A stretch of 64,000 bases of DNA from Eurosta solidaginis (taxonomy: Eukaryota; Arthropoda; Insecta; Diptera; Tephritidae). Both the position numbers and the translations under genes were made by a program. Shown in pieces: positions 1-11,800 of this stretch. The stretch lies in contig NC_090320.1 in the NCBI RefSeq assembly GCF_040869045.1, positions 244,342,978 through 244,406,977 of the forward strand, written 5' to 3'. Within the stretch, counting starts at the first letter, position 1, and each line of letters opens with the position of its first letter. Under the pieces are notes generated by a model that was given only the letters and a program-made list of their open reading frames with translations, made no database searches and was not told the origin of the DNA.

Positions 1-264
1 TTCATATGGAATGAACATTGTTGTTGTGTCATTGTTTTTGCAAATTTCAAAACTGCTGGGATTGCCACACCTGTAAGAAATTGAAAAAAAAAAATTATTT
101 ACTAAAAGTAAAAAAAAAACTATGGTAATTTAAAAATACTTAAAAAGCGACATCTAGTGTATATAAATCGCCGATTGTTTCGTTGTATTAGAAACGCAAT
201 ATCCGATTTGTTTGCATTTGACACGTAGGTGGCCAGTATACGCTATAGGATACATAGATTAACA

Positions 265-1479
265 TATTATGGCGATTATTTAGAAATTCTGTGCCTTTTG
301 TTATCGTTCGGATCACTAAACTATCAAATAAATAAACTGAAATATTCCGTGAATAAATTGATCTTTATAATTAGCACTACTATGGTAGAGGATCTTCACA
401 ATTTAATGTATTCACGTACTTTACTTATAGCGTACTAAAATCAAACTGATTGACTATTTCTCAGACTGCGCTGTTTTATATTCTCAGTTGCCTTATTCAC
501 CTATTTCTCCCAGGGTCTAGACTTTTCGCGAAAAGCCTTCGCGATGAGTTGGTTATTTACTTCTATTCATCTCTATGCATACATATGCGTGTCGTTTCCC
601 TGCAAAAAATCGTGCGATTAATCCCTAAAGAGATTGGTTCCCGATTGATCCCTTTTGTCTACATTTGGGCATAATTGATCCCCTTTAGCTCCTTTCGGGT
701 ACGATTGGGATTAGTCAGTTTGAAATCTATGTAGCCCATTTTAAGAAATATTTAAAAAAAAACGGCAATGAAATGAGTAAAATAAAAAAGATTACAGATG
801 ATTGAATCGAGTTATTTAAGAAAAATGCGGAGTCCTATACCGAACCTAAATTACTAGGACTTAACGACTATGCCGGAGTTAGAGAATATCATGTATTACT
901 TTTTGAAAAGCGGGCAAACAAACAGATTTGGTGGTTTGGCAAACCCTTCGATTGTGTTACTGCCATCAAAAATTCGGCTGGTCCCTATTTGAGTCCTTAT
1001 AGAACCGAAAAGGGTCCTGTCGATCCCTTTCGGGTATAAATGGGTACAATTAGTCTCTTGATAGGACATGCTCAAACAAAAGGGAACAGTTCAACTCATA
1101 CAAAGAGATCAAAACTGGCATTGGTCGCATACTCTTTTGGGACTCATCCCGGATTCATCCTAGACTAATCGCATTTTTTGCAGGGTTATGTAATTTGCTG
1201 CTGTGTACATGTGTGAGTAGCTGTTTGTTCTCTCATCTGCTAAGATAGCTGTTGTAGTTGTACAGCAGGCATCGGAAAACTGGAAATGCAGATGTGTTAG
1301 TGAGAGCGCGATAATCGCGCACATCCTTGATGCATCGGTTTGCGTATTTCATTTGCTTATTAGCAAGCAATAAGACAAGATCGTTTGTTATTATATTTGT
1401 AATGCGCACATTGTGCTTGCGCAAAAGGGTTGGTCACCCCAGTCTTTGCTTGTTGATTGCTAATAATATTCGTCAACAT
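265..1479 (-). repeat. Old gypsy-type LTR, split by a nested TIR element
   Basis: Bases ~265-598 and ~1188-1479 align with the two halves of the LTRs at 1911-2416 and 40270-40724. The left half shares the TCGGATCACTAAAC and GAATAAAT blocks. The right half shares the terminal block GCTAATAATATTCGTC. It is more diverged than the other LTRs and has a 590-bp insertion in the middle. No internal coding sequence is attached. The left boundary is approximate. Confidence 0.6.
599..1187 (+). mobile_element. Non-autonomous TIR element, CCCTGCAAAAAAT family, copy 1
   Basis: It begins CCCTGCAAAAAATCGTGCGA and ends with the inverted form ATCGCATTTTTTGCAGGG. A second copy lies in the opposite orientation at 39391-40045, with matching interior blocks such as the stretch around GCGGAGTCCTATACCGAAC. 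It has no coding capacity. I could not find a clean target-site duplication, so the superfamily is open (terminal CCCTGC is compatible with hAT). Confidence 0.6.
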
Positions 1480-1910
1480 TGCGAGCGACGAACATAATCG
1501 ATGTTACTGCGCCAAATGCTCAGCGAAAACTAAACTAAAGAGAATATGAATATGTGTGAATTGAGTGTGCACAATTACGCCACTATTTGCCGATGTCTGT
1601 TGTACAGCAATTATCGATAAATTTTTTTCTAAATTTAGTGATTTGATACATAGATACGTTTTTATTACGAAATGCCCTATTTTGATACATTTTGCTTATT
1701 TCTCTAATTTAATTTTAAATTTGGATAGGGACAACAAAAAAACAGCGAAAATACCAGTAACACTGAAAATAAGGTGGATTCCACAGGAAAGAAGCAAAAA
1801 ACATAGAAAATTAATTGTAAAATATGCACATCCATGCATACATATATATTGCAAATAATGTGCAATGGTAATGCATTTTGTGTATACTGCAGGAAAAGTA
1901 TGTTCAATAT
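1480..1910. other. No gene or repeat recognised
   Basis: AT-rich sequence between the old LTR and the gypsy insertion. Open frames here are short and do not resemble proteins. Confidence 0.5.
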
Positions 1911-2416
1911 TCTAACGAATTTACTGAAACTCTCCTTATTTGCAACCTTCTGCTAACGTTCGAATCACTAAACTGTTGAATAAATAACTTCAATATTTAA
2001 TAATGCAAAATGGTCTTTATTAGACTACTTTCACAATAACACTTCTACTTCTCGACAGATAGCGTGCATAAATCAAACTGATTGCCATGCCTCAGCTGAC
2101 ACTGCTTTTATACTATTCGATTTCCTGGTTTGCATATTTCTAGGCGATTCTAGAATTTACTCTTTGTTTACCAGCTATAACTCAGATGCACGTTATAGCT
2201 TCTCATATGCGCGTGTATATGTGAGTTATACTTCCACAGATTATTGCCTACTTGTGGAAGTATCTCAGATAAGATATATGCTGCGTTTGTGCTCTCCGCT
2301 GCTTGTATGGACATATATATAAAGATAATGATTGATTTGTTGATGTGAATGCAAGTCACTGCTTAGTATTGGCTTAGAGATAATAGCATCCCTTAGCGTT
2401 GCTAATATTCGTCACA
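1911..2416 (-). repeat. 3' LTR of the gypsy element
   Basis: Ends (plus strand) TCTAACGAAT and ATATTCGTCACA match the other LTR. It shares GAATAAATAACT and the segment around CAGCTATAACT-AGATGCACG with 7470-8240. The first base pair of the expected TG terminus is changed (TC). Confidence 0.9.
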
Positions 2417-2417
2417 C

Positions 2418-5400
2418 CTAAGTCTGATCGTCCCGATGAACCACTTTCATTTTGGTTCGTAGTTTGGCAAAGGTTTGTATGCGGTACATTACATCGTGTA
2501 TCCGTTTTACAACTTTGTATGGGCCTTCCCAATTACACTGCAATTTCGAGGACAAACCTTTTCTTCGTTTTCGGTTGCATAACAGCACTAAATCTCCTAC
2601 CTGAAAACCTTCCGAACAAATTGCTTTATCGTATCTGGCTTTCATCTTTTCACTCTTAATCTTTGTTCGTTGCCTTATCAGATCGTGTATTTCTCTTCTT
2701 CCAAAACACCAGTGGATTTCTTGACATTTCTCTCCGCATCGGCGTCTATCCCAAACTTCAAATTGGCTGCCAGTCGAAGGTCATTGACAAAAATTACTTT
2801 TGCACTTTGGGTTTGGCCCGTTGTCTCATGCACTGCTGATCGGTAAGCCAGCAAGGATAATGGTATGCGGGTATCCCACTCTTTATGAAACTTGTCCACT
2901 ACTTTCCTTAAGTGTTCCTCCAATGTTCTATTGAATCGTTCCACCATACGATCAGACTGAGGATGCAATGCAGTTGTCCGTGTTTTTCGAATGCTCAATG
3001 ATTTACACATTTCCTGGAACACGGCTGGTTCGAAATTCCTGCCTTGGTCAGAATGTAACTCCATTGGTACACCATACCTTGAAACCCAATTGTTTATAAA
3101 CACTTCTGCTACTGTTTGCGCTTCTTGATTTGGGATTGGATATACCTCTGGCCATTTGCTGAAATAATCCATAACCACCAGTACATATTTGTTTCCGCAG
3201 TTGCTAGGAGGAAATGGACCTGCGACATCCATAGCGATCCTTTCAAATGGCGCACCTGAGTTATATTGCTTCACCTGGCCATGACTTCGGGTCGGAAAGG
3301 GCCGCTCTGCTGCAAACCTCGCAGTTCGCAATCCACTCAGTGACGGACTGCCGGCAACCAACCCAATAGAATCTCTGCTTAGTCTTCTCGAGCGTCCTCG
3401 TGATTCCCAGATGACCTCCGCTTGGACCATTGTGCAGCTCGCTGAGCACGTCAGGAATCCTCTTTCTGGGAACAACTATCAGTTTCTTCTTGCATTGACG
3501 ATCCTCACTCTCCCATACTCGATGCGAGAAACCGGATATTAATTCTAAACCGTTCCACTGTGCCCAATATGACTTCGCAATGGGACCCTCTGCTGACATC
3601 TCCTCTCTGTTTGGTCATTCGTTTTTTTCGAGCACTTGCAAAACATGTGACAGATCTGTATCTTCTAGCTGACACTTCCTTAGTTGTTCCTTGTCCCATT
3701 CAACCGTACACGTTATAGTCATTAGCCGGACATCTATAATGTCTCTATTTTACCTCGGCCTTCAACAGTCCTTGCATTCCAAACTACATGGTCTTCGTGA
3801 CATTGCATCAGCATTTCCATGGGCACTTCCTTTTCGATGCTCAATAGAAAAGTCACAGCTTTGTAGTCGCTCGATCCACCGTGCCAATTGGCCTTCCGGA
3901 TTACGGAACTGCAGAAGCCATTTCAACGCTGCGTGATCTGTCCTGACGCGGAATCGCTGGCCGTAGAGGCATTTGTGAAAATGTTTAATGCACTCTACCA
4001 ATGCCAACAGCTCTCTCCGTGTAACGCAATAGTTCCTCTCTGGTTTTCCAATCGAACGGCTGTAATATGCAACTACCTCCTCCTGTCCATCGACCAGTTG
4101 TGATAAAACGCCTCCTATAGCATATCCACTAGCATCTGTATCTAGAATAAATGTTGCTCCTGGAATCGGATATGCCAAAATTGGGGCAGTGCACAAACGC
4201 TCCTTCAATGTTTGGAAAGCCACTTCTTGCTTCTTCTTCTTAAATTCAAAAGCTTTGTTTTTTCTTGTAAGCTCACGCAGGCTATGGGCTACGCTGGAAA
4301 AGTTTGGTACAAATCGGCGGTAATATGTGCACAGCCCAAGGAAACTTCTTAATTCATGTAGGTTCTGTGGTCTTGGCCAATCCTTTACAGCCTCTATCTT
4401 TTCGTTCGCACTGCAGATGCCCTCTGTCTTTACCTTGTGACCCAAATAATTTACTTCCCTTTTAAACAGCGAACACTTTTTGGGACTTAGTTTCAGACCA
4501 GCGCCAGCTATTCTCTGGAAAACTTCCTCCAAGTTCTTAAGATGTTCATCAAAGTTCTTGCCCAATACGATGATGTCGTCCAGGTACACCAAGCATGTTT
4601 TCCAATGTAGTATTTTCAGTACCTGGTGCATGAGTCTCTCAAAAGTAGCTGGTGCATTACAAAGTCCAAAAGGCATCACTATAAATTGTCAAGGACCATC
4701 ACCGACACTGAAGGCTGTTTTCTCTTTATCTTCCTCCTTCACCACAACTTGCCAGTAGCCGCTTTTCAAGTCCAGTGTGGAAAACCATTTCGTACCAGAT
4801 AGCGAGTCCAGAGTATCGTCGATTCTTGGCAATGGGTAGCTATCCTTTTTCGTGACGTCGTTCAACTTGCGTAGTCCACACAAAACCTTATTTTCCCATC
4901 CTTCTTCTTCACAAGTACCACCGGTGAGCTCCATGGACTAGTTGTCGGTTCGATGACGCCGCTGTCGCTCATTTCTTGTACGATTTGACTTACAACTTCC
5001 CGCTTCGCCAGTGGAACACTACGAGGAGCTTGACCTATCGGCCTGGCGTCTCCAGTGTCAATTTGATGTTTCACAACATTGGTGCGACCTGGTTTGGAAC
5101 CATCCTGGTCAAATATGTTTGCGTACCTCCGTCCATGCCGTGATGTCATTTGAAAGATCAGTCTTGCTAGTTGAAACGTGTTCCTGGAGCTGATCACAGT
5201 TAATAACTACTTCAGCCTCTTGGCATCTTCCCAATACAGCTCCTTTTGTCAGTTTGAGTGGTGACTTGAACTCATTGAGTACTCTTACCGGAATATGTCC
5301 ATCCTGTTTTTTCATAGCCAGGGTTTTTCCTACAAATATGTTCGGTGTTGATTTGTTTGCTGCCTCGACAACCCACAATTTGTTTGTCCCACAATCTCCA

Positions 5401-5903
5401 TTAACCTTTGCCCAGAGGACTGCTTCTGATTGTGATGGTATTTGCTGACTCGCTTCCTCCAGTACTCGCTTATTGCTGTAGTCTCTCTCGTAGCTGAAAT
5501 TAAGTGGCACATCCATGTTCTTATATCGCTTCGTCTTGCTTTGCATGTCGATCTTGATGCCTTGGGCGATTAAGAAGTCCACTCCAATTATTATTTCATC
5601 AACAATCTCTGCCACTATAAAATTGTGTACTACTATGACGTTCTCAATTGCGACTTCACATGATACTTCTCCTAGAACCGTGGTATTTTCTCCATTGGCT
5701 GTACGCAATCTTGCTCCATGCAATGGTCTTATTTTCTTGTTGACTAAATCCGCTCGAATAATGGAATGAGATGCACCCGTATCTACAGTCAGAAAACGTT
5801 CCCTTCCATCCACATGTCCTCCGACCGTAAGATTGTTTGACCTTCTTCCAATTTGCGAGATAGAGATTATAGGGCATTCAATTGCGGGAGCCAGCTGTTG
5901 CAC
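2418..5903 (-). pseudogene. pol of the gypsy element (PR-RT-RNaseH-IN), broken
   Basis: Order on the minus strand: protease with VDTGASHSII (~5790-5760); RT fingers IEPTTSPWSSPVVLVKKKDG (~4960-4900); RT palm with catalytic YLDD (~4590-4570); RNase H with DTDASGYAIGGVLSQ (~4150-4110) and RTDHAALKWLL; integrase with HHCC zinc motif residues HLGITRTLEK and CEVCSRA (~3430-3310); core with MDVAGPF and SDQGRNFE; and a C-terminal GDLVLLCNRKRR / WEGPYKVV chromobinding-like region (~2600-2500). At least four frame changes separate these pieces. RNase H and integrase otherwise keep their catalytic residues. Confidence 0.9.
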
Positions 5904-5950
5904 CTTGCGGCTGACTCGCTTTAGTTTAACGATTGAGTGGTCTTGGAGAT

Positions 5951-7410
5951 TTACTCATCTCCTTCTGCTCTGCGTTTACGAACATCCACATTGTTGGAAC
6001 TGTTAGGGTTGGTGTTGCAATAACGCGCAATGTGCCCTGGCTTTCCACACTTAAAGCATTTGACTGCATCATTATTCTTCTGCTGCGTACCCTTCGATGT
6101 TTCCAAAATTGTGTCTACCCACTCTGGTCTTTCTACTTCCACACGATGAGCCTTGTATGTTGGTTTACTCAATAAGGAGGCAGTTTCCTGAGTCAACGCA
6201 AGGGATACCGTTTCAGCAAATGCCAGCTTTGGGTTTGCGTATGTAGCTCGCTTCGTTTCGACGTCCCGTATGCCATTTATAAAACTCTGGATTGCTACCC
6301 TCTCGGTGTATTCAACGGGTGCGTCGGCATTGGCCAAATGAGCTAACCTTTCTACATCCGAAGCAAACTCTTGAAAAGTCTCATTGGCTTTTTGGTAACG
6401 GCTTTGCAATTTTATTTGATATATCAGTTTCCTGTGTTCGCTTCCGTAACGTCGCTCGACAGCGGCCATCAATGCTTCATAACTGTTCCGTTCGTACTCT
6501 GGAATAGTCTGTAAGATTTCCGCTGCAGGCCCTTTCAATGCCACGAACATTGCAGCAACTTTATCTTCATTATTTCAGTTGTTCACTGCTGACGTCTTCT
6601 CAAATTGCAGCTTAAATACCTGGAAAGGAACAGAGCCGTCTCAAAGATGGAGTTTTTACCTTCGGATTGCTTGCTGAAACAGCTGGGCGATTTAGTTGCA
6701 GCTCCTGTATACGACCTCTCAATATTTCAATCTCGGCATCGATTTTGTCCTCGAGTTGTAAAATTTTTGTATCTTGTGCCTCCAGTTTCGATGATACCCT
6801 TATCTCCTGCGCCTCCAGCTGCGAGGATATGCGAGCCTCTTGTGCTTTCAACTGTTCAGCCAACTGATATGTCATATATGTCTTCTGTTATTCCTGTTGA
6901 GTTTCCATCTTGGATGTAATCTGTGTCGACATTTCTGCAAGTTTCGTTTCTTGTGCTCCAATCTTCGAATTTATTTCTGAAGACATTCCTGCAATATGTG
7001 TCTCCCGTGATTCCATCTTGGATGTTATTTGCAACGACATTTCTGAAATGCGTGCCTCCTGTATTTTCAATTGTAATGACATATATGTCTTCTGTTCTTC
7101 CAGTTGAGATGACATTTGCGACGACATTGATGTTACTGTCGATGTTTGTGAAGATATTGCAGCCAATATCATGTTCAAGTCTGTGCTGGTAACTGTCTGC
7201 GATGTTTCGTTTTTCTCTTCAATTTTTGTTGTTGATTCTTCCACATCAGGATCAAAGACTTACTCGTCCTCATTAATTCCTTCGAACTCCATTACCTCTC
7301 GTAGTCGTGCTTGAAGTTCGATCTTATTGCCGTTTGTATTCAATCCACGGTTCTCCAATTCCTTCTTCAGTTGCTGGATCCTGGATCCTCAATTCACTCA
7401 ACTTTGCCAT
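5951..7410 (-). pseudogene. gag of the gypsy element, broken
   Basis: The start codon at 7410 opens MAKLSELRIQ. After a GGATCC-duplication frameshift a SAP-like helix pair follows (KKELENRGLNTNGNKIELQA). A TAA interrupts near 7253. A long stretch of repeated 'ISSQLEAQE..VSSKLEAQ' heptad-like units (about 7200-6610) predicts a coiled coil. The capsid-like part is 6550-6100, and a CCHC knuckle CFKCGKPGHIARYC lies near 6020-6061. A TGA replaces a Trp codon near 6574. Gag coats the RNA and forms particles; this copy cannot make an intact protein. Confidence 0.88.
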
Positions 7411-7455
7411 GTCCAAATTGTATTCGCAATCTTCGGAATTTATTCAACAATTACT

Positions 7456-7467
7456 CTTCTGACACCA
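7456..7467 (-). promoter_or_regulatory. Primer-binding site of the gypsy element
   Basis: The minus strand reads TGGTGTCAGAAG, two bases inside the 5' LTR. The plus strand is therefore a tRNA 3' end CTTCTGACACCA. From memory this fits an insect tRNA-Leu; the exact tRNA was not checked. Confidence 0.75.
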
Positions 7468-7469
7468 AT

Positions 7470-8240
7470 TGTAACGAATTTAGGGAAACTCCACTTATTT
7501 TACACCTTCTACTAACGTTCGTATCGCTAAACTGTTGAATAAATAACTCCAATATTCAATAATGCAAAATGGTCTTTATTAAAGTACTTCACAACCAAAC
7601 TGATTCCATGATTGCTCAGCTTGCGCTCTTTTATACTCTTCGATTTCCTCGTTCGCATACTTCTAGACGTTTCTAGAATTTAACTAGTTACCAGCTATAA
7701 ATTCTTTGATGGATCGGGCGCTGCGGGATATTCATACCTGGGCACCAGCTATAACTAGAGATGCACGTTATAGCTTCTCATATGCGCGTGTATTTGCGAG
7801 TGATACTTGCACAAATGATAGCCTACTTTTGTGAGCATCTCAGATAAGATATATGCATGTGTTTGTGCGTTTCTCTCCGCTGTGTGTACGTACATATGTG
7901 TAGTCATAATGATTGTTCCACCCATGGCGGAACGATATAAGGTGGCAGCATGTACAATTTTGACATTTGTCCATCGAATTTACAAAAACAAAGTACATGG
8001 AATTTTTATTTATGTTTGTAGGTAGGTATGTCACCATGCTGCCACCTTGTATCTTTCCACCATGGTTCCACCGATGATTGCCTACTTTTGGGAGCATCTC
8101 AGATATATGCATGTGTTTGTGCGCTTCTCTCCGCTGCTTGTATGGACATATGGGTAGATATAATGATTGATTTGTTGATGTGCATAAAAGTATCGGCTTA
8201 GAGATGACAGTATCCCTTTGTGTTGTTAATATTCGTCTCA
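7470..8240 (-). repeat. 5' LTR of the gypsy element, with inserted MITE
   Basis: Plus-strand ends are TGTAACGAATTTAGG and TATTCGTCTCA. It is longer than its partner because of a 142-bp hAT MITE (7923-8064), a partial internal duplication of the 'cctacttt..gagcatctcag' block (about 7822 and 8081), and an insertion between two CCAGCTATAA copies near 7690-7755. Confidence 0.9.
7923..8064. mobile_element. 142-bp hAT-type MITE in the gypsy 5' LTR
   Basis: About 30-bp terminal inverted repeats start CATGGCGGAACG (left) and, on the other strand, CATGGTGGAAAG (right); both reach GGTGGCAGCATG. It is flanked by an 8-bp direct repeat GTTCCACC at 7915-7922 and 8065-8072. An 8-bp target duplication points to hAT. 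No coding capacity. Confidence 0.85.
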
Positions 8241-8244
8241 ATAT

Positions 8245-8554
8245 GTTTTTTAGAATATTAACAAGTCTAAATCTGATATCGCTCAAGACAGAATTGCATT
8301 CTGCTTGGCAATATTACAACTTACGCAATTTATCGTGAAGGTAAAGACCCTTGTTGATGTTGAGAGAATCACTCCATCTGTTAAGAGCCTGGCAGCTTGC
8401 CGGTGCACCTTACCCATTCTGCTCAACCGCGATATACCGGCAGTGCATGTGTGCAGTGTGGTTTTAGGCCCCTTCTTTTACACATGACAGTTTCACCCTT
8501 ACACGTTTTAGTATACGTCCTAAAAACTATTTAAAAATTAAAAAGTTTACTCAC
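8245..8554. other. ABCG intron sequence
   Basis: I checked both strands for the missing ABCG final exon (segment 6) and found no candidate. Nothing else is recognisable. Confidence 0.6.
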
Positions 8555-8821
8555 CTTATCGCTGGCCCTTCGCGAAATTCTAAAATTTGCATATTTTGAT
8601 ATGCATAATGTATCATAGATGTATAACGAATCCAGCTCAGTCCTTCTGGAATGCGTGTAGATAAATAGCCGCCAAAGAGTTGTGTGGCTAGCGTATAGAG
8701 GGCGCTTAAAGTAATGCTAACATTCATATCCATACAGCAAGCGCCGATAAAGAAACCCACACTTTGCGCCACAATTGTGTTCAGCAATAGGAAGACCAAC
8801 ATTAGAGAGAATAATTTGAAA
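8555..8821 (-). CDS. ABCG exon 6 (membrane segments 4-5)
   Basis: The acceptor ACTTACAG is followed by T TTC AAA. It encodes two hydrophobic helices ([20 protein letters not shown] and [18 protein letters not shown]) and the start of the last extracellular loop ([20 protein letters not shown]). The donor ATAAG|GTGAGT is phase 2, so one more exon with segment 6 and a stop is required. I searched 1-8554 on the minus strand and found none. Confidence 0.92.
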
Positions 8822-11800
8822 CTGTAAGTAGTGAGAGACATGGTGTTAGAGAGTAAGCGCTCTGTATAGATATTTCGTTCAGTACAACTATGAAATTCTT
8901 AACAAGTTTTTACATAAGTACTTGTAAAGCTAACCTCGTAGAACTTGGGAGATGTAATGAACATTTAACGTACACTGTAGGTTACTTCATTGAAGATTGT
9001 TGAGCACATTACGATGTCCTAATTGGTCTATAATCCTTACTGTACCTTTCTACCGTGGATTGAGCAACTTTGTGGGGATAAGTTTGGGAACGCATCTAGA
9101 ATGTGGACTAACAGCACACCTCTAATAACGAGGCCCACTACAACTTTGTGGAGAATGAGAGCCATTTAAAGCTAATAGCCTTTGACGCAGATTAAGTGAC
9201 CACAATAGATCCTGTACCATGCGGTTAGGTTAGGTTAAGTTAAAAGGACCGGGCCAAGACTTAGGCCCAACACTTAGGCCATCAACGGGCCCATTGTGAT
9301 GCCCTAGAAAGAGTTTAATTAACTCTTGCTCAACCAGCTACTGCGGTTCAAACCACTTTGTGGAATCAATAAATTTAACTAACGCCCTAATATCGAGCCT
9401 GGATACCTCCGCGAGATAAGTTAAAACCGAAAGCGGCCATACTTCTTTTGCTCAGTGCCGGACAGTGGCACAGCAGGTGCTGAATGCTTTCCTCCCCCTC
9501 AATACATCTCCAGCTGCGGCAATAATCGTGCGATACGACGCCCATCCTAGCGGCGTGAGTACTTGTCAAGCAGTGACCGGTAAGAACCCTTGTCAGAGTC
9601 GAAAGTCCTGATTTATTCAGGGTCAAGAGAGTGTTAGTGCGACCTTTATAAAGGATGGCCACACAAACTTTGGTGTCTCGCATGTAGGAAGCGCTGACCA
9701 GAGTATATTTGCACTACCTATAGTGTTCGTGCTCACACGGAACTTAAAAGAGGCCATTGGTATGCCTACCGAGTAATTTTCAGGAAGGATGTGGGCGGTC
9801 GTACCTTTCCTGGCCAGCTCGTCAGCTACATAGTTGCCTTCAATACCCCTGTGGCCAGGTACCCATACAAGGCTAAACCTGAATTGCTGGGCCATCTCAT
9901 TAAGAGATCTGCGGCATTCAGTGATCGACTTTGTTTTTTCGACAAATGAGTTCAAGACCTTTCACCCCTCTCCCGTCTTTAGGCACAAGTGCCAGCTGAT
10001 TTCTAGCACCGCGTATTGCTAAGACCAGAACTCCATACAAAAGAATTGGGCGCACAATGGCTATATAGATCCAATGTACTAGTTTTGGAGAGAAACCCCA
10101 CCAGACTCCAATTTCCCTTTTGCAAGTAAACAACGTGTCTCTCCAGAGTAGTTTCCTATCCAGATTCGGTGTTTTGTACCTTCTTGTAAAGAGGACAAGC
10201 TCAGTTGTATTCGGATTTACCCCGAGCCCTGAGCTTTTTGCCCAGTTACAAATGGTTGATAAAGCAGTCTCCATTAGATTGCAGAGTGTTTGAGGAAATT
10301 TGCCCGCACAATATCACAAATATTAGCTGCGTAGGCAATCACCTTATGACCACTCCGATCTATGAGTTGTAGTAGCTGGTTGACCGTCACCACCCAGAGA
10401 AATGGGGAGAGAACACCTCTTTGCGGGGTGCTTCTATTTACCATCCTCTGGATCATATGTCGACCAAGCTCTGTGAAAATCTTTCTTCGAGTAAGAAGTT
10501 TGTATATAAACTCAACTAGACATGCGTCTATGCTCAGATTCGTTAAAGCCGACGTAATTGCCTTCGAAGTAACATTATTAAAAGTCCCTGTTATATACAA
10601 GAAAGCCACCAGTGTATATTCTTTGAGGTCGATAGACCTTTCAATGACAGATAACAGGAAGTGCAGAGCAGTATCGGTTGATCTGCCTTTACAATACGGA
10701 TGTTGGTCTTGTGAAAGAAGCGATGGGTATATCGATCTTCTGATAAAATTCTCAAGAAGCCTTTCCAAGGTCTTAAGGAGAAAAGAGGATAGGCTCATGG
10801 GCCTAAAATCATTGGGTTTTGAGTGAGAGGCTTTCCCCTCCTTTGTTATAAAGACTACCTTAACCTCCCCCCATAAAGGGGTACGTAATTAAGACTTAAG
10901 CAGTCTTTAAATATAACCATTAACCGCATTATTAGTTCGGCAGAGTGTTGCAGTTAGGCCGGGAAGATGCCATCCGGCCCCGCTGATTTGAAGGGCCCCA
11001 AAGTAGATAGGACCCAGTCTAGCTTTCTAACGTCCGTAATAACATTAATTAACTGATGTGAGGGTGCCGGTCCGCTCACAAGTGTAGTCTGAATACATTT
11101 TTATGGTTCACACATCAGTTTGCTATGGGAAAAGTATCCGGTATCTTTCGTTAGAAGGTTCAATGTGGTCCTATTAAATCGTTCCCGAGATGGTCGGTCC
11201 AGTACCTTAATGGTGCTTGTTACTCGAACGTTCCGGATCTCTATACGGTACATGGCTTTTAACATCGATAAGACTCCCCAAAAGTTCGGGGAGTCTCGTT
11301 ATCACTAGAGGAAGTAGAAGAAGACCTCTCAAGAGAAAGCAACAATATTATTTTTCCTGTGAGAAGAGCGCGCACTCTTGCTAGTGTGGCATATCCCGCT
11401 TTTCATTTTGAGGGAGTAAGAGCTAAGTCAAAGCGTTGACAACTCAACAAACTAGATTTACAAACTAGTTGTTGCCGTGGTAGATGGGTGGGGGCCTTTC
11501 GGGATATAAAATATTGAAGAGGCCTGACCGTATCTGCAACTTACAGATGTAGGCTACCTTAAATGCTACTCACTTGGGCTTTAAATGGGAAAGTTTTTGT
11601 TTTAGTGACTGCCCAACGGAACAGTGTGGATAGGTTCATCCTTATTTGCTCCTCCCTAACTTATCCTGAAATTCTATGCACTGCTGGAGCAAATGCATGT
11701 GGAAGTTGAGGATGAAAGCGAGGAAACATCATAAGCAAATTTTGATGCAAATTTTTGAGATGAACGGCGATAGAAACCGTTGATACAACAAACTAGTTTG

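Larger units (their letters stand above)
1911..8240 (-). mobile_element. Decayed Ty3/gypsy LTR retrotransposon in the last ABCG intron
   Basis: Two related LTRs (1911-2416 and 7470-8240) enclose gag and pol in minus orientation. A 4-bp target duplication ATAT flanks it (1907-1910 and 8241-8244). Domain order from the 5' LTR is gag with an N-terminal SAP-like motif, coiled coil and CCHC knuckle, then protease, reverse transcriptase, RNase H and integrase. This order (integrase last) is Ty3/gypsy. Stops and frameshifts break gag and pol, and the LTRs have diverged by indels, so the copy is old and inactive. No env frame was seen. Confidence 0.93.

Noticed and set aside
8290..8490. Last ABCG exon
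   Set aside because: Neither strand reads a sixth membrane helix or a phase-compatible acceptor; the exon is probably left of the window.
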